Of a DNA stretch of 64,000 nt, positions 41,828-49,923 are shown in pieces; within the stretch, counting starts at the first letter, position 1; each line of letters starts with the position of its first letter. The stretch is from positions 62,001 through 126,000 of the forward strand of contig NZ_AWXC01000037.1 in NCBI RefSeq assembly GCF_000479005.1. The letters are read 5' to 3'. This DNA comes from Prevotella sp. BV3P1. GTDB taxonomy: Bacteria > Bacteroidota > Bacteroidia > Bacteroidales > Bacteroidaceae. The position numbers and the translations under genes were made by a program. Below the pieces are notes generated by a model. The model was not told the DNA's origin, searched no databases, and worked only from the letters and a program-made list of their open reading frames with translations.

Positions 41828-44800
41828 ATGCAGCAATCACAAACTTACATTACAGCCAACGAACTCTATCAGCGCGCAGCCCAAATCCTTGAGGCTGGCT
41901 CTCAAGAGGGTGCGCCGGTCAATAAAATGTTGCACGAGACGTTGGTGATGGCGTGTGCCGCCGGCTTGAGAAACACCTCCTATAGCTTTGGCGACCTCAA
42001 CGCTCGCGTGGATCATCTGTGTACCCAGCGTGGCTTATCGGCAGCCGATACACGCGCTATTCACCAGATGCGGCGTCACTCCAACTCGTCATCGCCCATC
42101 TTACCAGAAGACCTTACCTACGATGTTCGTGCGCTTTGTGTCTTCATCTCGGCAGTGTTCAGAGAGGCTGTTCCTTCTTTTTTAGTCGGCAAAATACCCG
42201 TTCGGGCTCAACAAACGCGACAAACATTGCGGTTGGACGAACGCTATATCCGTTGCATCGTGAGGCAATGGAACGAACACTTCATCTGGGTGATGCCCGA
42301 TGGGGAAACCGATGAGCGTCTTTTGCAAGTAGAATATACCAGTGATGAGCAGTTTGCCGACCTGTCGTATCTTCATGACATCTTGCGCAAGGGCATGCCG
42401 TTGAATCTCTTGGACTGTCAGGTGAAGGATCATCTGGTTACGTCACGTCGCATCATCGTCATCCCCGACTATCTGGTTGACATCAGTTCACTGGCGACAT
42501 GTTTTACGGAATATGGCCATCATCCAGCCCTCTTCACCATCAACCGCATGAAGGATAAACCCAATACGCGGCATACCATTTTGGGAAATTTTGCCGGTAG
42601 TGCGCTCGATGACATCATCCATGCGCGTGGAGAGCGTGCGTTTGACATGGCAGAAACACTGAAAGACAACTACAGGGAGAAGGCTTTGGAATACTGTACA
42701 TGCACCGACCTGGACCCAGTGGCGTTTAAAGTGGAGGCCATGAAGCAGGTGCGGAACCTGCAACAAATCGTTACAGAACTGTTCAAGACCTACAACCGGG
42801 AGCGAGCCTTGCTGGAACCTTCCTTCGTGTGTGAGCAGTTGGGTATACAAGGACGTGTGGACATGATGACTACCGACTTCAGATTGCTGGTCGAACAGAA
42901 GTCGGGAAAGAACATGAATCTGGAATATGGCCGTCACAACCGACACGGCAATCAGCACGTTGAGGCGCACTATGTGCAGGCACTGCTGTACTATGGCGTG
43001 CTGAGATACAACTTCCGCCTGTCCGACAAAGCCACCAGCATCTTTCTGTTGTACTCGAAATACGCGTTGCCTACAGGCTTAATGGACGTCAGTAGGTTGG
43101 ACATGCTCATCCATGAAGCCCTCAAACTGCGCAATCTCATCGTGGCTGCCGATTACACGAGTGCCCTCGAGGGATTTGAAGGCATGCTGCCGCAGCTCAA
43201 TCCGCAAACGCTGAACACGGAGAATACCAACACTTACTTCTACAATCGTTTCTTACTGCCGCAGATAGAGGCCATCACGGTGCCGCTGGAGCAAATGAAT
43301 AAGTTGGAGAAAGCATATTTCTGCCGCATGATGACCTTCGTGCTGAAAGAACAACTCATCTCGAAAACCGGTGGCGTTGATGGAAGCGGGCGCAGCAGCG
43401 CTGACCTGTGGAACATGCCGTTGAGCGAGAAAAAGGAGATGGGAAACATCTATACCGGCCTCACCATCACGCAGAAGAAACGCACCCGCAGCCGTGGATT
43501 TGATGAAATCACGCTCGCCGTTCCCGACCAGGGTGAAGACTTCCTGCCCAATTTCAGACGGGGCGACATGGTATATCTGTACGGCTATCATCCCGATAGT
43601 GAGCCTGACGTGCGTCGGAGCATCCTGTTCAAGGGCTTCATCATGTACGTCAAGACCGATGAGATAGCCGTTCATCTGACGGATGCACAACAGAATGATG
43701 ACCTCTTATATACGGTGGAAGAAGGAAAGCTGCTTGCCCATCACACGCCTTTGGTGTACGCAGTAGAGCATAGTGCGTCAGATGCGGGTGGCGCGTCAGC
43801 CATACATGCCCTGCATACGCTGATGACTACCTCGAAAGAGCGGCGCGACTTGTTGTTGGGACAGCGTGAACCACGAGCCAATCACGCCCTGACGCTGTCC
43901 CGAAGCTATCATCCTGACTATGATGACATGGTGCTGAAAGCCAAACAGGCACAAGACTATTTCCTGCTGGTGGGGCCTCCAGGAACGGGTAAAACATCGA
44001 TGGCTCTGCGTTATATGGTGCTGGAAGAGTTGGAAAACCCTGATGCGAACATTCTTCTCATGGCCTACACCAACCGTGCAGTGGATGAAATTTGTGGTAT
44101 GTTGTGCGACGAAGGCCTCGATTTTATTCGTCTGGGCAACGAGTACAGCTGTGACCCACGCTTCAAGAGTCATCTCTTGGGGCAGACCATTGATGACCAT
44201 CCCAAGCTGAACGACCTGCGGCAGCGGTTCGCAGGCATGCGCCTCATCGTGAGCACTACGTCGATGATGATGAGCAAGCCCTTCATCTTTTCCATCAAAC
44301 ATTTCAGTCTGGCACTCATCGATGAGGCCAGTCAGATATTGGAACCTAACCTTGTAGGCATTCTGTCGAGCCACGTTTCGAGGGTGGGAGGCGCCAGTTT
44401 GGCTCTTGATCATCAACCCAATATCGACAAGTTCATCCTCATTGGCGATTACAAACAGTTGCCCGCCGTGGTTCAGCAAGATGTGTCAGAATCGCAAGTG
44501 ACCGATGCCGACTTGCAAAACATCTGCCTGACCGACTGCCGAAACTCACTCTTCGAACGACTTATTCGATGGGAGGAGCGACAGGGACGTACCGACTTTG
44601 TGGACACGCTGCGCAAACAAGGCCGCATGCATCCAGCCATTGCCGCCTTTCCCAACAAGATGTTCTATGCCAAGGAGCAGCTGCAGCCCGTTCCATTGCC
44701 GCACCAGGTGGGCGAAGACATCGGTTATACGGCGGTGCCGCAGGATGAGACGGACGCTTTGTTGGTGAGCCATCGGCTGCTTTACTATCCCTCCCACTTC

Positions 44801-45259
44801 ACACAGAACGTGCGACTCTCTGACAAAGTGAATCCAGACGAGGCACGAAAGGTGGCCGACTTGTTGCGCCGCATCCATCGGTTGGCGAAAGATAAGTTTG
44901 ACGTACAGAAGACGGTGGGGGTGATAGTGCCTTATCGCAACCAGATAGCAATGGTTAGAAAAGAGATAGAAAAGACGGGCATCGCTCAGCTCATGCAAGT
45001 GGATGTCGACACCGTGGAGCGTTATCAGGGCAGTCAACGCGACGTTATCATCTACTCTTTCACCGTTCAGAACCGATACCAGTTGGATTTTCTCACAGCC
45101 AATAGCTTCCTGGAAGGGCAGGCTTGGATAGATCGCAAGTTGAATGTAGCCCTGACAAGAGCCCGAAAACAGCTAATTGTGTTGGGCAATGAGGCGGTGC
45201 TGTCGGCTAATCCGTTATTCAAATTATTAATTGATAACATTCCCGTACGATTGTGTTAA
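41828..45259 (+). CDS. Dna2-like protein: PD-(D/E)XK nuclease fused to SF1B helicase
   Basis: A 1143-residue cytoplasmic protein likely to act on DNA ends or flaps. The N-terminal 250 residues are unassigned. A RecB/Cas4-type nuclease core follows, with D345 (GRVDMM), E356-x-K358 (VEQKSGK) and a QALLYYGVL helix. From about 690 there is a UPF1/Dna2-type SF1B helicase: Walker A GPPGTGKT (716-723), Walker B D832-E833 (LIDEASQ), GDYKQLPAVV, and late motifs VDTVERYQGSQRDVII and NVALTRARKQLIVLG. I do not see a clear four-Cys iron-sulfur cluster. A TATCTTTG box precedes it at 41747-41754. Neighbours give no pathway hint. Confidence 0.85.
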   Translation: MQQSQTYITANELYQRAAQILEAGSQEGAPVNKMLHETLVMACAAGLRNTSYSFGDLNARVDHLCTQRGLSAADTRAIHQMRRHSNSSSPILPEDLTYDVRALCVFISAVFREAVPSFLVGKIPVRAQQTRQTLRLDERYIRCIVRQWNEHFIWVMPDGETDERLLQVEYTSDEQFADLSYLHDILRKGMPLNLLDCQVKDHLVTSRRIIVIPDYLVDISSLATCFTEYGHHPALFTINRMKDKPNTRHTILGNFAGSALDDIIHARGERAFDMAETLKDNYREKALEYCTCTDLDPVAFKVEAMKQVRNLQQIVTELFKTYNRERALLEPSFVCEQLGIQGRVDMMTTDFRLLVEQKSGKNMNLEYGRHNRHGNQHVEAHYVQALLYYGVLRYNFRLSDKATSIFLLYSKYALPTGLMDVSRLDMLIHEALKLRNLIVAADYTSALEGFEGMLPQLNPQTLNTENTNTYFYNRFLLPQIEAITVPLEQMNKLEKAYFCRMMTFVLKEQLISKTGGVDGSGRSSADLWNMPLSEKKEMGNIYTGLTITQKKRTRSRGFDEITLAVPDQGEDFLPNFRRGDMVYLYGYHPDSEPDVRRSILFKGFIMYVKTDEIAVHLTDAQQNDDLLYTVEEGKLLAHHTPLVYAVEHSASDAGGASAIHALHTLMTTSKERRDLLLGQREPRANHALTLSRSYHPDYDDMVLKAKQAQDYFLLVGPPGTGKTSMALRYMVLEELENPDANILLMAYTNRAVDEICGMLCDEGLDFIRLGNEYSCDPRFKSHLLGQTIDDHPKLNDLRQRFAGMRLIVSTTSMMMSKPFIFSIKHFSLALIDEASQILEPNLVGILSSHVSRVGGASLALDHQPNIDKFILIGDYKQLPAVVQQDVSESQVTDADLQNICLTDCRNSLFERLIRWEERQGRTDFVDTLRKQGRMHPAIAAFPNKMFYAKEQLQPVPLPHQVGEDIGYTAVPQDETDALLVSHRLLYYPSHFTQNVRLSDKVNPDEARKVADLLRRIHRLAKDKFDVQKTVGVIVPYRNQIAMVRKEIEKTGIAQLMQVDVDTVERYQGSQRDVIIYSFTVQNRYQLDFLTANSFLEGQAWIDRKLNVALTRARKQLIVLGNEAVLSANPLFKLLIDNIPVRLC

Positions 45260-45396
45260 CAAATCAGAATATAGTCATAATTAAATAAAAAAACAAGACA
45301 AATGTATGGTTGTTACCCGAAAACAGCTTACATTTGCTTGTGAGTTCAAATAAAAGATTTACAAATCAGGATTTATTTACAAAAACTAGAACATTT

Positions 45397-45969
45397 ATGA
45401 AAAAAATGATTTTAACAGCAGTTGTACTGCTTTCTTCCGTAGCAACATTTGCGCAACGCGCAGTAGGAACAGTTTCTTTGAAGCCACAGGTAGGTGTTGT
45501 GGGTGCTACCATGACCGAGTTTGAAAAGACAAAGATGAAGGTTGGTTTCACTGCTGGTGCAGAACTGGAGTACCAGGTATCTGACATTTTCAGCCTTTCT
45601 GGAGGTGTAATGTACGCACAAGAAGGCGTGAAGTTTGATACTGGCGTTGACTTCAAAATTGGAAATAAAAAGTTTGAGATAAAAGATGCAAAGACTAATC
45701 TGGCTTACATCAACGTGCCTGTCATGGCAAACGTATACGTTGTGCCTGGATTGGCAGTGAAATTGGGTGTTCAGCCAGCATTTGCAGTGGACAAAGGCGG
45801 CACCGATGCCAAGGGCTTCGACCTCGCTATCCCAGTGGGTCTCTCCTATGAGTTCGCCAATGTCGTTATCGACGGACGCTACAATTGGGGTGTAACTAAG
45901 GTTTTCGACAATGTCAATGCTAAGAACAGCGTGTTCCAGGTAACACTGGGTTACAAGTTTGATTTGTAA
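45397..45969 (+). CDS. Small outer-membrane beta-barrel protein
   Basis: The product is 190 residues from the ATG at 45397, which opens a signal peptide ending ATFAQ. The mature part alternates hydrophobic residues as in an 8-strand barrel of the PorT/OMP_b-brl_2 type (SLKPQVGVVGATMTEF, FSLSGGVMYAQEGVKF) and ends in the aromatic-terminated strand FQVTLGYKFDL. Such proteins are common in Bacteroidota and mostly uncharacterised. A TACATTTG box lies at 45329-45336, and a terminator follows at 46003. Confidence 0.85.
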   Translation: MKKMILTAVVLLSSVATFAQRAVGTVSLKPQVGVVGATMTEFEKTKMKVGFTAGAELEYQVSDIFSLSGGVMYAQEGVKFDTGVDFKIGNKKFEIKDAKTNLAYINVPVMANVYVVPGLAVKLGVQPAFAVDKGGTDAKGFDLAIPVGLSYEFANVVIDGRYNWGVTKVFDNVNAKNSVFQVTLGYKFDL

Positions 45970-46002
45970 GATACACGGCAGTATCTGCCAAACTATACAC
46001 TG

Positions 46003-46033
46003 AGGCAACCAGTAATGGTTGCCTTTTTTCTTC
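46003..46033 (+). terminator. Terminator after the barrel gene
   Basis: An 8-bp stem (46003-46010 with 46017-46024), loop AGTAAT, followed by a run of six T. Confidence 0.85.
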
Positions 46034-46066
46034 TGTCAGCATGCCAACACACTTGACGTATGGACA

Positions 46067-46130
46067 TAAAAAAAGGGGCTCCGCCGAGTCCCAATCTTTG
46101 TTAACCTTAAATCTAATACTATGAAAAACA
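46067..46130 (-). ncRNA. Candidate small RNA with its own promoter and terminator
   Basis: On the minus strand TTG (46166-46164), 20 nt, TATCTTTG (46143-46136) forms a good promoter. About 40 nt after the inferred start a GC-rich hairpin (GGGACTC, GGCG loop, GAGCCCC; 46092-46075) is followed by seven T. The transcript would be about 64 nt. The stretch between (TTAGATTTAAGGTTAAC, near 46115-46099) has no reading frame of note. I have the impression that similar sequence occurs in other Bacteroidales, but cannot check it here. Confidence 0.55.
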
Positions 46131-46282
46131 CGATGCAAAGATACAGCCGGCTAAGCATATTAGCAACTGTTTGCGCAAACAATTTGGTTTTAATGCTCGT
46201 TTCTTGATGTAAATCAATTCGAGAAGTAAATTATCCGTTGTCAGAACACGTCCCAATCATTTAATAAATAATGTGAAAAAAC

Positions 46283-46312
46283 TTGTTTATTAGAAAAGAA
46301 TGCCTAACTTTG
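46283..46312 (+). promoter_or_regulatory. Promoter of greA
   Basis: TTG (46283-46285), 19 nt, TAACTTTG (46305-46312) matches the consensus. The inferred start is near 46319, giving a leader of about 115 nt. Confidence 0.75.
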
Positions 46313-46347
46313 CGAAAAGTAAACAACAAGAGAAGACTTAGGAAAAG

Positions 46348-46388
46348 GAATTCCGACACTTTGGTAGATGTCGGAATTCTTTCTTTTA
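46348..46388 (+). terminator. Leader terminator (attenuator) upstream of greA
   Basis: A perfect 11-bp stem (46348-46358 with 46369-46379) with a 10-nt loop is followed by TTTCTTTT. It lies between the greA promoter and start codon, so most transcripts could stop after about 70 nt. Confidence 0.75.
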
Positions 46389-46433
46389 TCGTCTTCACCA
46401 ACAGCAATTATTAACAAAAATACTTATAACGTT

Positions 46434-46901
46434 ATGGCTTATATGTCACAAGAAGGCTACGACAATCTTGTAGCCGAGCTTACCAGGCTCGAATCTATTG
46501 AGCGCCCGAAGGCATCAGCTGCCATCGCAGAAGCGCGTGATAAGGGTGATTTGAGTGAGAACTCTGAATATGACGCTGCCAAAGAAGCGCAGGCGCATCT
46601 CGAAGATAAAATCAATAAAATGAAATTGACCATCGCCGAGGCGAAAATCGTTGACGTGTCTCGTCTCAGTGCCGACACAGTGCAGATCTTGTCCAAAGTC
46701 GAGATGACGAACATGAAGACGAAGTCAAAAATGGTATATACCATCGTCAGTGAGAGCGAGGCTGACCTCAAGGCGGGGAAGATATCCATCAAAACGCCTA
46801 TCGCACAAGGGCTTCTAAACAAGAAAGTGGGTGATGAGGTGGATATCAAGATACCAGCCGGCACCATCAAACTACGCATTGACAAGATAACAGTTGAATA
46901 A
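46434..46901 (+). CDS. greA: Transcription elongation factor GreA
   Basis: GreA stimulates cleavage of backtracked RNA by RNA polymerase. From the ATG at 46434 (MAYMSQEGYDNL) it has 155 residues. The N-terminal coiled coil carries the acidic tip DLSENSEYDAAKEAQ, and the C-terminal FKBP-like domain has KMVYTIVSESEADLKAGKIS and NKKVGDEVDIKIP. A longer frame would start upstream, inside the leader terminator, and is rejected. hinT follows 14 bp later. Regulation by premature termination is likely. Confidence 0.97.
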   Translation: MAYMSQEGYDNLVAELTRLESIERPKASAAIAEARDKGDLSENSEYDAAKEAQAHLEDKINKMKLTIAEAKIVDVSRLSADTVQILSKVEMTNMKTKSKMVYTIVSESEADLKAGKISIKTPIAQGLLNKKVGDEVDIKIPAGTIKLRIDKITVE

Positions 46902-46915
46902 AAAACGTTAAGACC

Positions 46916-47314
46916 ATGGACATCTTTTCTAAAATTGCAGCTGGCGAAATTCCCAGCTACAAGTGTGCAGAGAGCGAGAAGTTTTATGCTTTTTTAGACA
47001 TCAGTCCGTTGCAAAAAGGACACACGTTGGTTATTCCACGTCGCGAGGTGGATTACATTTTCGATATGGAAGATGATGAGTTGGCCGAATATCAGGTGTT
47101 TGCCAAAAAGGTAGCTGTGGCCTTGAAGCGCGCTTTCCCGTGTAAAAAAGTGGCGCAAGTGGTACTAGGATTGGAAGTGCCACATGCGCATATCCACCTC
47201 ATTCCCATGAATAGCGAGGCCGATGTGAACTTTAGAAAAGAGCATTTGAAACTTTCTGAAGAAGAATTCAAGTCGATTGCCGACCGCATCTACGGCGAGT
47301 TTCAAAAACTTTAA
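46916..47314 (+). CDS. HIT-family nucleotide-binding protein
   Basis: A 132-residue cytoplasmic histidine-triad protein, probably a nucleoside phosphoramidate or dinucleotide hydrolase. The triad HAHIHLIP lies near residue 95. The N-terminus MDIFSKIAAGEIPSYKCAE is a family hallmark. It follows greA by 14 bp and is likely co-transcribed with it. Substrate not predictable. Confidence 0.93.
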   Translation: MDIFSKIAAGEIPSYKCAESEKFYAFLDISPLQKGHTLVIPRREVDYIFDMEDDELAEYQVFAKKVAVALKRAFPCKKVAQVVLGLEVPHAHIHLIPMNSEADVNFRKEHLKLSEEEFKSIADRIYGEFQKL

Positions 47315-47396
47315 TTTGTTTTTCCAAGGCGATCGGCTTGCAAGAGAAAATATGTAAGGCGAGCCATTCGCCAATCACCCTTCAATACAACCAATC

Positions 47397-47930
47397 ATGA
47401 AAATTGCTGTTTTTTGTTCAGCAAATGATACTATTGCCCCCGAATATTTCACATTGACCGAACAACTGGGGAAGTGGATGGCCGAGCAAGGTCATTCACT
47501 CGTGTTCGGCGGTTGCAACCTGGGCCTCATGGAGTGTGTCGCAAAGGCCGTACATGAGGGCGGTGGACAAACCATTGGCGTGGTGCCGTCTATCATAGAG
47601 GAGCGTGGAAGAGTGTCCGACTATGTTGATGTGGAGATTCCTTGCGACAACCTGAGCGACCGCAAAGAGCTAATGTTGGCGCAAAGTGATGTCTCCATCG
47701 CTCTTCCGGGTGGTGTTGGCACCTTGGATGAGATATTCTCGGTGGTAGCCGCACACAGCATTGGCTACCATCAACAACAAGTTATTCTTTACAACATTAA
47801 CGGCTTTTGGGATTCGCTTGTAGCTCTTTTGGACGACCTAACGGCCAAAGGCGTGATCAGGGGCGATTATCATCAACAAATCAAGGTGGCCCATTCGTTG
47901 GAAGAACTCAAGCAATTCGTAGAGTCATGA
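47397..47930 (+). CDS. LOG-family protein (Rossman-fold nucleotide-binding)
   Basis: The product is 177 residues. LOG proteins release ribose-5-phosphate from nucleotide monophosphates, classically cytokinin precursors; bacterial roles are often unknown. Motifs are IAVFCSAN, FGGCNLGLMECVAKAV, SDRKELM and PGGVGTLDEIFSV. It lies 82 bp after the HIT gene with no clear promoter between. A 10-bp hairpin (47937-47946 with 47961-47970) follows the stop without a T-run. Confidence 0.92.
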   Translation: MKIAVFCSANDTIAPEYFTLTEQLGKWMAEQGHSLVFGGCNLGLMECVAKAVHEGGGQTIGVVPSIIEERGRVSDYVDVEIPCDNLSDRKELMLAQSDVSIALPGGVGTLDEIFSVVAAHSIGYHQQQVILYNINGFWDSLVALLDDLTAKGVIRGDYHQQIKVAHSLEELKQFVES

Positions 47931-48086
47931 ACGGCATTCAGCCACTTTCCTATCGTGAATAGTGGCTGAAACCCGATGGGGTAGAGCCGTACCCCGAATG
48001 CACAACCGTGAACTGGCGATGTTGATAGCATCGCTGAAGAAGCGTAGTGTGCGCAACATCTGCACCACCTACGCAACTGTGATGAG

Positions 48087-48465
48087 GATGAATTTTCTTG
48101 ACAATCATCTTTTTTATCTTTGGCTTGAAATCCATCAACCTTACTTCTGCTTGCAAATACGCTAAATATGAGCGATTTTTGTAATTCTTTGTGATTGAAG
48201 ATATTACGCAGATTTTGTAGCTTTTAACCCTCTGTTTCTTCATTTTTTCGCATCAAAAGCATAGCTTTTAGGGTGTTATCTCCATGCTTTTGCGCCATAA
48301 TACCATGTAGATTGTCCGCCAAGATGATGCTTTTAATGTGCCCATCTCATTGCTTTTCAGTTAAAAGTCGATAATTCTTCTCAAAACAACTCTTATTTGC
48401 ATCCTGCCGACCTATTGATTTTTTCTATTTTGAAGGTTTTCAAGTGCCGTTTTTGGGGCATTATT
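48087..48465 (-). repeat. Intergenic element copy E (inverted)
   Basis: Read on the minus strand, the boxes are AAAACGGC (48453-48446), AGAAAAAATCAATAGG (48426-48411), AAAAGCATCATCTT (48334-48321), TTTAGCGTATTTGC (48166-48153) and GTCAAGAAAATTCATC (48102-48087). Offsets from the second box (93, 261, 325) equal those of copy D, and total length is again 340 bp. It occupies the gap between the LOG gene and tRNA-Val. No gene is supported here. Confidence 0.8.
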
Positions 48466-48689
48466 TGGTAAAAATAATACACATTCTGTGGGTGCGAAAC
48501 CAATTGACGATAGTTCTGTGGAGCGATGGTTTTTACATTGAATCCCATGATGGGAACGAATCGCAGGAGGGCTCGATGAACACAGGCATTCATGTTCATG
48601 TTTACATCCTCCGCATCATCTGTCGTTCCGCAGCAGGCCCCTTCCGTGAATGAGCTGAGCCAGGATTTGATGAAAAATATGGAAAAAAG

Positions 48690-48721
48690 TTTGGAGTTTT
48701 CACAAAAACAAATTACCTTTG
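48690..48721 (+). promoter_or_regulatory. Promoter of tRNA-Val
   Basis: TTTG (48690-48693), 20 nt, TACCTTTG (48714-48721): consensus match, 23 bp before the mature tRNA. Confidence 0.8.
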
Positions 48722-48744
48722 CACCCACATTCTGGATAAAGAAT

Positions 48745-48819
48745 GGGCGTTTAGCTCAGCTGGTTTAGAGCATCTGCCTTACAAGCAGAGGGTCGGCGGT
48801 TCGAATCCGTCAACGCCCA
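48745..48819 (+). tRNA. tRNA-Val (anticodon TAC)
   Basis: The acceptor arms GGGCGTT and AACGCCC pair over 7 bp, with discriminator A at 48819. The D arm GCTCAGCTGGTTTAGAGC, the anticodon arm TCTGC-CTTACAA-GCAGA with anticodon TAC, and the T arm GGCGG-TTCGAAT-CCGTC are all present. The CCA end is not encoded. Confidence 0.97.
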
Positions 48820-48824
48820 CACCG

Positions 48825-48864
48825 AGAGTCTTGTTGTTCTGCGTAATAACGAGGCTCTTTTTTA
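48825..48864 (+). terminator. Terminator after tRNA-Val
   Basis: AGAGTC (48825-48830) pairs with GGCTCT (48853-48858), with extra GTT/AAC pairing inside, followed by TTTTTTATT. It argues against any porP start codon before about 48865. Confidence 0.65.
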
Positions 48865-48968
48865 TTAACCCACCTGTAGAACGTTATGGTATGTCAGACG
48901 TTTGTCATTTCTTCCAACTTCATCCCATTGTCTTGACAATAAAACGTAAAAATGTGCGTTATGCAGAC

Positions 48969-49907
48969 GTGCAATGCAAGAAAATCACGTTACTCTGTCT
49001 GCTGTTGTGGATGGTTGGGCCGGCAAGGGCGCAATACGATGTGGCGTTCAGCCATTATTTTGACATGCAACCTTCGTTCAACCCCGCTGCAGTGGGCAAG
49101 CAGAACAAACTCAACATCAATGCGGCTTACGCCATGAGCTTCGTTGGATTTAAGAATAACCCACGAACGATGTATGCTGCTGCTGATATGCCTTTTTATT
49201 TTCTCAAGGCATATCATGGAGGTGGCGTACAGCTGATGAACGATCAGATTGGTCTTTTTACCCATCAACGTTTGGCTTTGCAGTATGCCCTTCGATTCAA
49301 ATTGTTCGGAGGTCGACTTGCGGTTGGCGCGCAGGCAGGCTTGTTGAGTGAGGCGTTTGATGGCACCAGGCTCAATTTAGGTGATGCCAACGACCCGGCC
49401 TTCATCAATACAAAGGGCGAAGGTAATGCCTTCGATCTCGGTGCGGGCGTGTATTATTCGCATCGGTCGTGGTATGTAGGTGTGTCAGCGTTGCATCTTA
49501 CTTCACCACTCATTGAGTTTAATGAGAAAAATCAATTACAAATCGATCCTACATATTATTTAACAGGTGGATACAATATACAATTGAGAAATCCGTTTCT
49601 TACAATACAACCATCTGTGTTGGTCCGTACAGACGGGGTAGCCTACCGTGGCGACCTTACAACCCGCCTGGTGTATCAGCATGAGAAGAAAATGATGTAC
49701 GGGGGTGTAGCTTATAGTCCCACCAACTCAGTCACGTTCTTGGTAGGCGGTAGCTTTCATGGCATCGTGCTGGGTTATAGTTATGAGTTGTACACATCGG
49801 CCATCCAACCGGGCAACGGCAGTCACGAACTGTTTGTTGGGTACCAGATGGATGTCAATCTGGCTAAGAAAGGAAGAAACAAGCACAAAAGTGTAAGACT
49901 TCTATAA
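48969..49907 (+). CDS. porP: Type IX secretion outer-membrane protein PorP/SprF
   Basis: PorP/SprF proteins are barrel components associated with T9SS. Motifs are YDVAFSHYFDMQPSFNPAAVG, just after the signal cleavage site, and the late GIVLGYSYELYTSAIQPGNGSHE. I prefer the GTG start at 48969, which gives a compact signal peptide (QCKKITLLCLLLWMVGPARA). An ATG at 48891 would add 26 residues before it, and a start near 48831 lies inside a terminator. It heads porP-porK-porL-porM-porN. About 312 residues. Confidence 0.88.
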   Translation: MQCKKITLLCLLLWMVGPARAQYDVAFSHYFDMQPSFNPAAVGKQNKLNINAAYAMSFVGFKNNPRTMYAAADMPFYFLKAYHGGGVQLMNDQIGLFTHQRLALQYALRFKLFGGRLAVGAQAGLLSEAFDGTRLNLGDANDPAFINTKGEGNAFDLGAGVYYSHRSWYVGVSALHLTSPLIEFNEKNQLQIDPTYYLTGGYNIQLRNPFLTIQPSVLVRTDGVAYRGDLTTRLVYQHEKKMMYGGVAYSPTNSVTFLVGGSFHGIVLGYSYELYTSAIQPGNGSHELFVGYQMDVNLAKKGRNKHKSVRLL

Positions 49908-49923
49908 TGACCATCGTGGAAAA

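Noticed and set aside
46122..46208. Small plus-strand frame (MKNTMQRYSRLS..., 28 codons) upstream of greA
   Set aside because: It lies opposite the promoter of the candidate small RNA, has no promoter or ribosome site of its own, and its length is compatible with chance.
48831..48968. Longer N-terminus for porP
   Set aside because: The first part overlaps the tRNA-Val terminator, and any start before 48969 puts a long polar leader before the signal peptide.
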